Positions 5,263 through 6,776 of a stretch of DNA of 6,776 nucleotides are shown here, in pieces (positions within the stretch are counted from its first letter, which is position 1; each line of letters starts with the position of its first letter). A model generated the notes under the pieces. That model saw only the letters and a program-made list of their open reading frames with translations. It had not been told where the DNA came from and did not search any database. The position numbers and the translations under genes are program-made. Source of the DNA: Deltaproteobacteria bacterium (GTDB lineage: Bacteria > Desulfobacterota > Syntrophia > Syntrophales > UBA2210); NCBI GenBank assembly GCA_016935875.1, contig JAFGQD010000066.1, forward strand, positions 1 to 6,776, in the 5' to 3' direction.

Positions 5263-6776
5263 GTGAAGCAAACAGAAAAAACAAAACAGCAGCTTATCCG
5301 TGAAAGCGAGGAGTTGCGTCTTCAGATCAACCAGCTGAAAGCATCACAGCAGCATAACCTGCAGATAGAGCAGGCCCTTTTTCGACGAGACAAAATCCTT
5401 GAAGCAGCCGGATATCTGGCAGACCATATGCTGAAAACAGGTGATCTCGATCAGGGGCTTCAGGGAGGTCTCCAACGCCTTGGAGTTTCAACAGGTGTCA
5501 GCCGAGTTTATATTTTTCAAAACAGCATGGATACGGACGGCCAGCCACTCATGAGCCAGCGTTATGAATGGACATCACCGAGCACGAATGCCCTGATAGA
5601 TAACCCTGCATTGCAGAATGTTCCCTATATCTCTGATGTCAGACGACTGAAAATGAAGGAACTTCTTGAAAAGGGGAATGTCTATTCCGGACAAACTCCT
5701 TTCTTTTCTGAAGAAGAGCGGTCATCACTTGAATTTCAGAGTATTCTTGCCTTAGCGATATTCCCGATCTTTGTTGAAAACGAATGGTGGGGCTTCATCG
5801 GTTTTGACGACTGTGAAACCCCTCGTGTATGGTCATCTGCAGAGATAGGAGCCTTAAGAATCGCTGCGGGGACTATCGGATCGGCCATACAAAGGGAAAA
5901 GGCTCAAAAGGCCCTGTTAAGGGAACAATTTAATCTGGAAGTAAAAATCAGGGAACGTACTTCCCTATTGACGAATGTCAACATCCAGTTGCAACAGGAG
6001 ATAGAAGAGAAAAAACAAATTGAAAAGAGATTGCAGAAAAGCAGAGAATGGCTGGACCTTGCTCTCAATGCCTCTAATACAGGGCTGTGGGACTGGGACG
6101 TTAGAACCGGTAAAGTCGTAGCAAATGAATGGTACTATACCATGCTCGGCCTTAATCCTGATATGAATCCCCACAGTTTTAAAGCCTTTGAGGCACTGCT
6201 TCACCCGGATGATCGAGAGAACACGGTCCGTTCAATAAACCGGCACATTGAAAGAGAGCCGGGCAGGTATGAACTTGAATTTCGGATTAAAAACAAGACA
6301 GACGATTGGGTCTGGGTTATGGACAGAGGGAAAGTTGTTGAACGGGACTCGGCGGGAAATCCGCTCCGCGTGGTGGGAACCCATACGGATATCACCATCC
6401 GCCGAAAGACTGAAGAAGCGCTCAAAAAGAGTGAAGAGCGCTTCCAACTTGCACTGGAAGCTGCCAATGACGGCATCTGGGACTGGAATGTCACGACAGG
6501 CAGGGTCGTCGCAAACCCCAGATATTATACCATGCTGGGGCTTTCTCCCGAGCTGAACCCCTCTTCATTTGACGAGTTTGAAACCTGGATTCACCCGGAG
6601 GATAGAGAACACATTGTTTCGACAATTCAATCGTTCATACAGAGCAAAGATGACCGCTATGAACTGGAATTCCGCATGGGATCAGCAAGCGAAGGCTGGC
6701 ACTGGATCCTTGATAAAGCCAAGGTTGTTGAACGGGATTCGGCGGGAAATCCGCTTCGTGTTGTAGGAACACATTC
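5263..6776 (+). CDS. Cytoplasmic GAF-PAS-PAS sensor protein, 3' end outside window
   Basis: The reading frame is open from GTG 5263 to the window end: 504 complete codons plus two bases, with no stop, so the gene is partial. Residues 1-42 are a charged, glutamine-rich likely coiled coil. Residues about 43-212 are a GAF domain ending in FIGFDDCETPRVWSSAEI (178-195) and AAGTIGSAIQRE (201-212). A second coiled coil spans about 213-262. PAS_3-type domains with PAC tails follow at about 263-390 and 393-504. Each carries WDW (276-278, 406-408), YYTMLGL (291-297, 421-427), HP-DRE (314-319, 444-449), RYELEFR (335-341, 465-471) and KVVERDSAGNPLRVVGTH (357-374, 487-504). No signal peptide or membrane helix is present, so it senses an intracellular cue. 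Such proteins usually end in a histidine kinase or GGDEF/EAL domain, but none is visible here, so the output is unknown. Its link to the upstream genes is only proximity, because a terminator lies between. Confidence 0.88.
   Translation, partial: MKQTEKTKQQLIRESEELRLQINQLKASQQHNLQIEQALFRRDKILEAAGYLADHMLKTGDLDQGLQGGLQRLGVSTGVSRVYIFQNSMDTDGQPLMSQRYEWTSPSTNALIDNPALQNVPYISDVRRLKMKELLEKGNVYSGQTPFFSEEERSSLEFQSILALAIFPIFVENEWWGFIGFDDCETPRVWSSAEIGALRIAAGTIGSAIQREKAQKALLREQFNLEVKIRERTSLLTNVNIQLQQEIEEKKQIEKRLQKSREWLDLALNASNTGLWDWDVRTGKVVANEWYYTMLGLNPDMNPHSFKAFEALLHPDDRENTVRSINRHIEREPGRYELEFRIKNKTDDWVWVMDRGKVVERDSAGNPLRVVGTHTDITIRRKTEEALKKSEERFQLALEAANDGIWDWNVTTGRVVANPRYYTMLGLSPELNPSSFDEFETWIHPEDREHIVSTIQSFIQSKDDRYELEFRMGSASEGWHWILDKAKVVERDSAGNPLRVVGTH
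6331..6384 (+). repeat. PAC-motif repeat, copy 1
   Basis: These 54 bases encode residues 357-374 of the sensor (KVVERDSAGNPLRVVGTH). The same 18 residues recur exactly 390 bases (130 codons) later. The two DNA copies differ at seven positions by hand count, all silent third-codon positions. Confidence 0.9.
6721..6774 (+). repeat. PAC-motif repeat, copy 2
   Basis: This is the second copy of the 18-residue PAC segment (residues 487-504), identical in protein to copy 1. It sits at the window edge, so more PAS units of the same period may follow. Confidence 0.9.

Noticed and set aside
4971..5303. 110-codon frame starting at TTG directly after the terminator
   Set aside because: It has a TTG start without a ribosome binding site, an odd cysteine-rich composition with no domain I recognise, and it overlaps the well-supported sensor gene in another frame.

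Overview
The window looks like chromosome from a mesophilic anaerobe, most likely a Desulfobacterota-type (sulfate-reducing or syntrophic) bacterium. This is inference. It rests on moderate GC, cysteine-rich enzymes, strong AGGAG-type ribosome binding sites, and a soluble GAF-PAS-PAS sensor whose GAF C-terminus (FDDCETPRVWSSAEI) resembles sensor kinases I associate with that group. I see no mobile element, CRISPR array, rRNA or tRNA.

Region 1 (1-4016) is a tight two-gene unit, hyuB then hyuA, 13 bases apart, each with a strong ribosome binding site. These are the two large subunits of the hydantoinase/5-oxoprolinase/acetone carboxylase superfamily. HyuA carries an ASKHA-fold ATPase and HyuB carries a His-x2-Asp...His putative metal site. 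Together they probably make an ATP-dependent enzyme that either carboxylates a ketone-like substrate or opens a cyclic amide. The sequence alone does not settle which. No small gamma-type subunit lies downstream. A perfect 13-bp hairpin without a U-tract closes the unit. The window starts at the hyuB ribosome binding site, so upstream members of the operon are out of view.

Region 2 (4017-4966) is a 265-base leader, with a 12-bp palindrome and a possible 16-codon leader ORF, followed by a six-helix membrane protein of the AceTr (GPR1/FUN34/YaaH, SatP) family and a textbook intrinsic terminator. The protein lacks the usual N-terminal NPAPLGL motif. If it works with the enzyme, it may move a small carboxylate substrate or product, but it appears to be its own transcription unit.

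Region 3 (4967-6776) is a 296-base gap with nested complementary segments and a plausible sigma-70 promoter. It leads into a GTG-started cytoplasmic sensor that runs off the window end: coiled coil, GAF, coiled coil, then two PAS domains that look like a relatively recent tandem duplication. Its output domain lies outside the window, so its role (kinase, cyclase or other) is open. No gene here is outside known families. The most distinctive points are the HyuBA pair next to a divergent acetate-type transporter, and the conserved repeat within the PAS domains.
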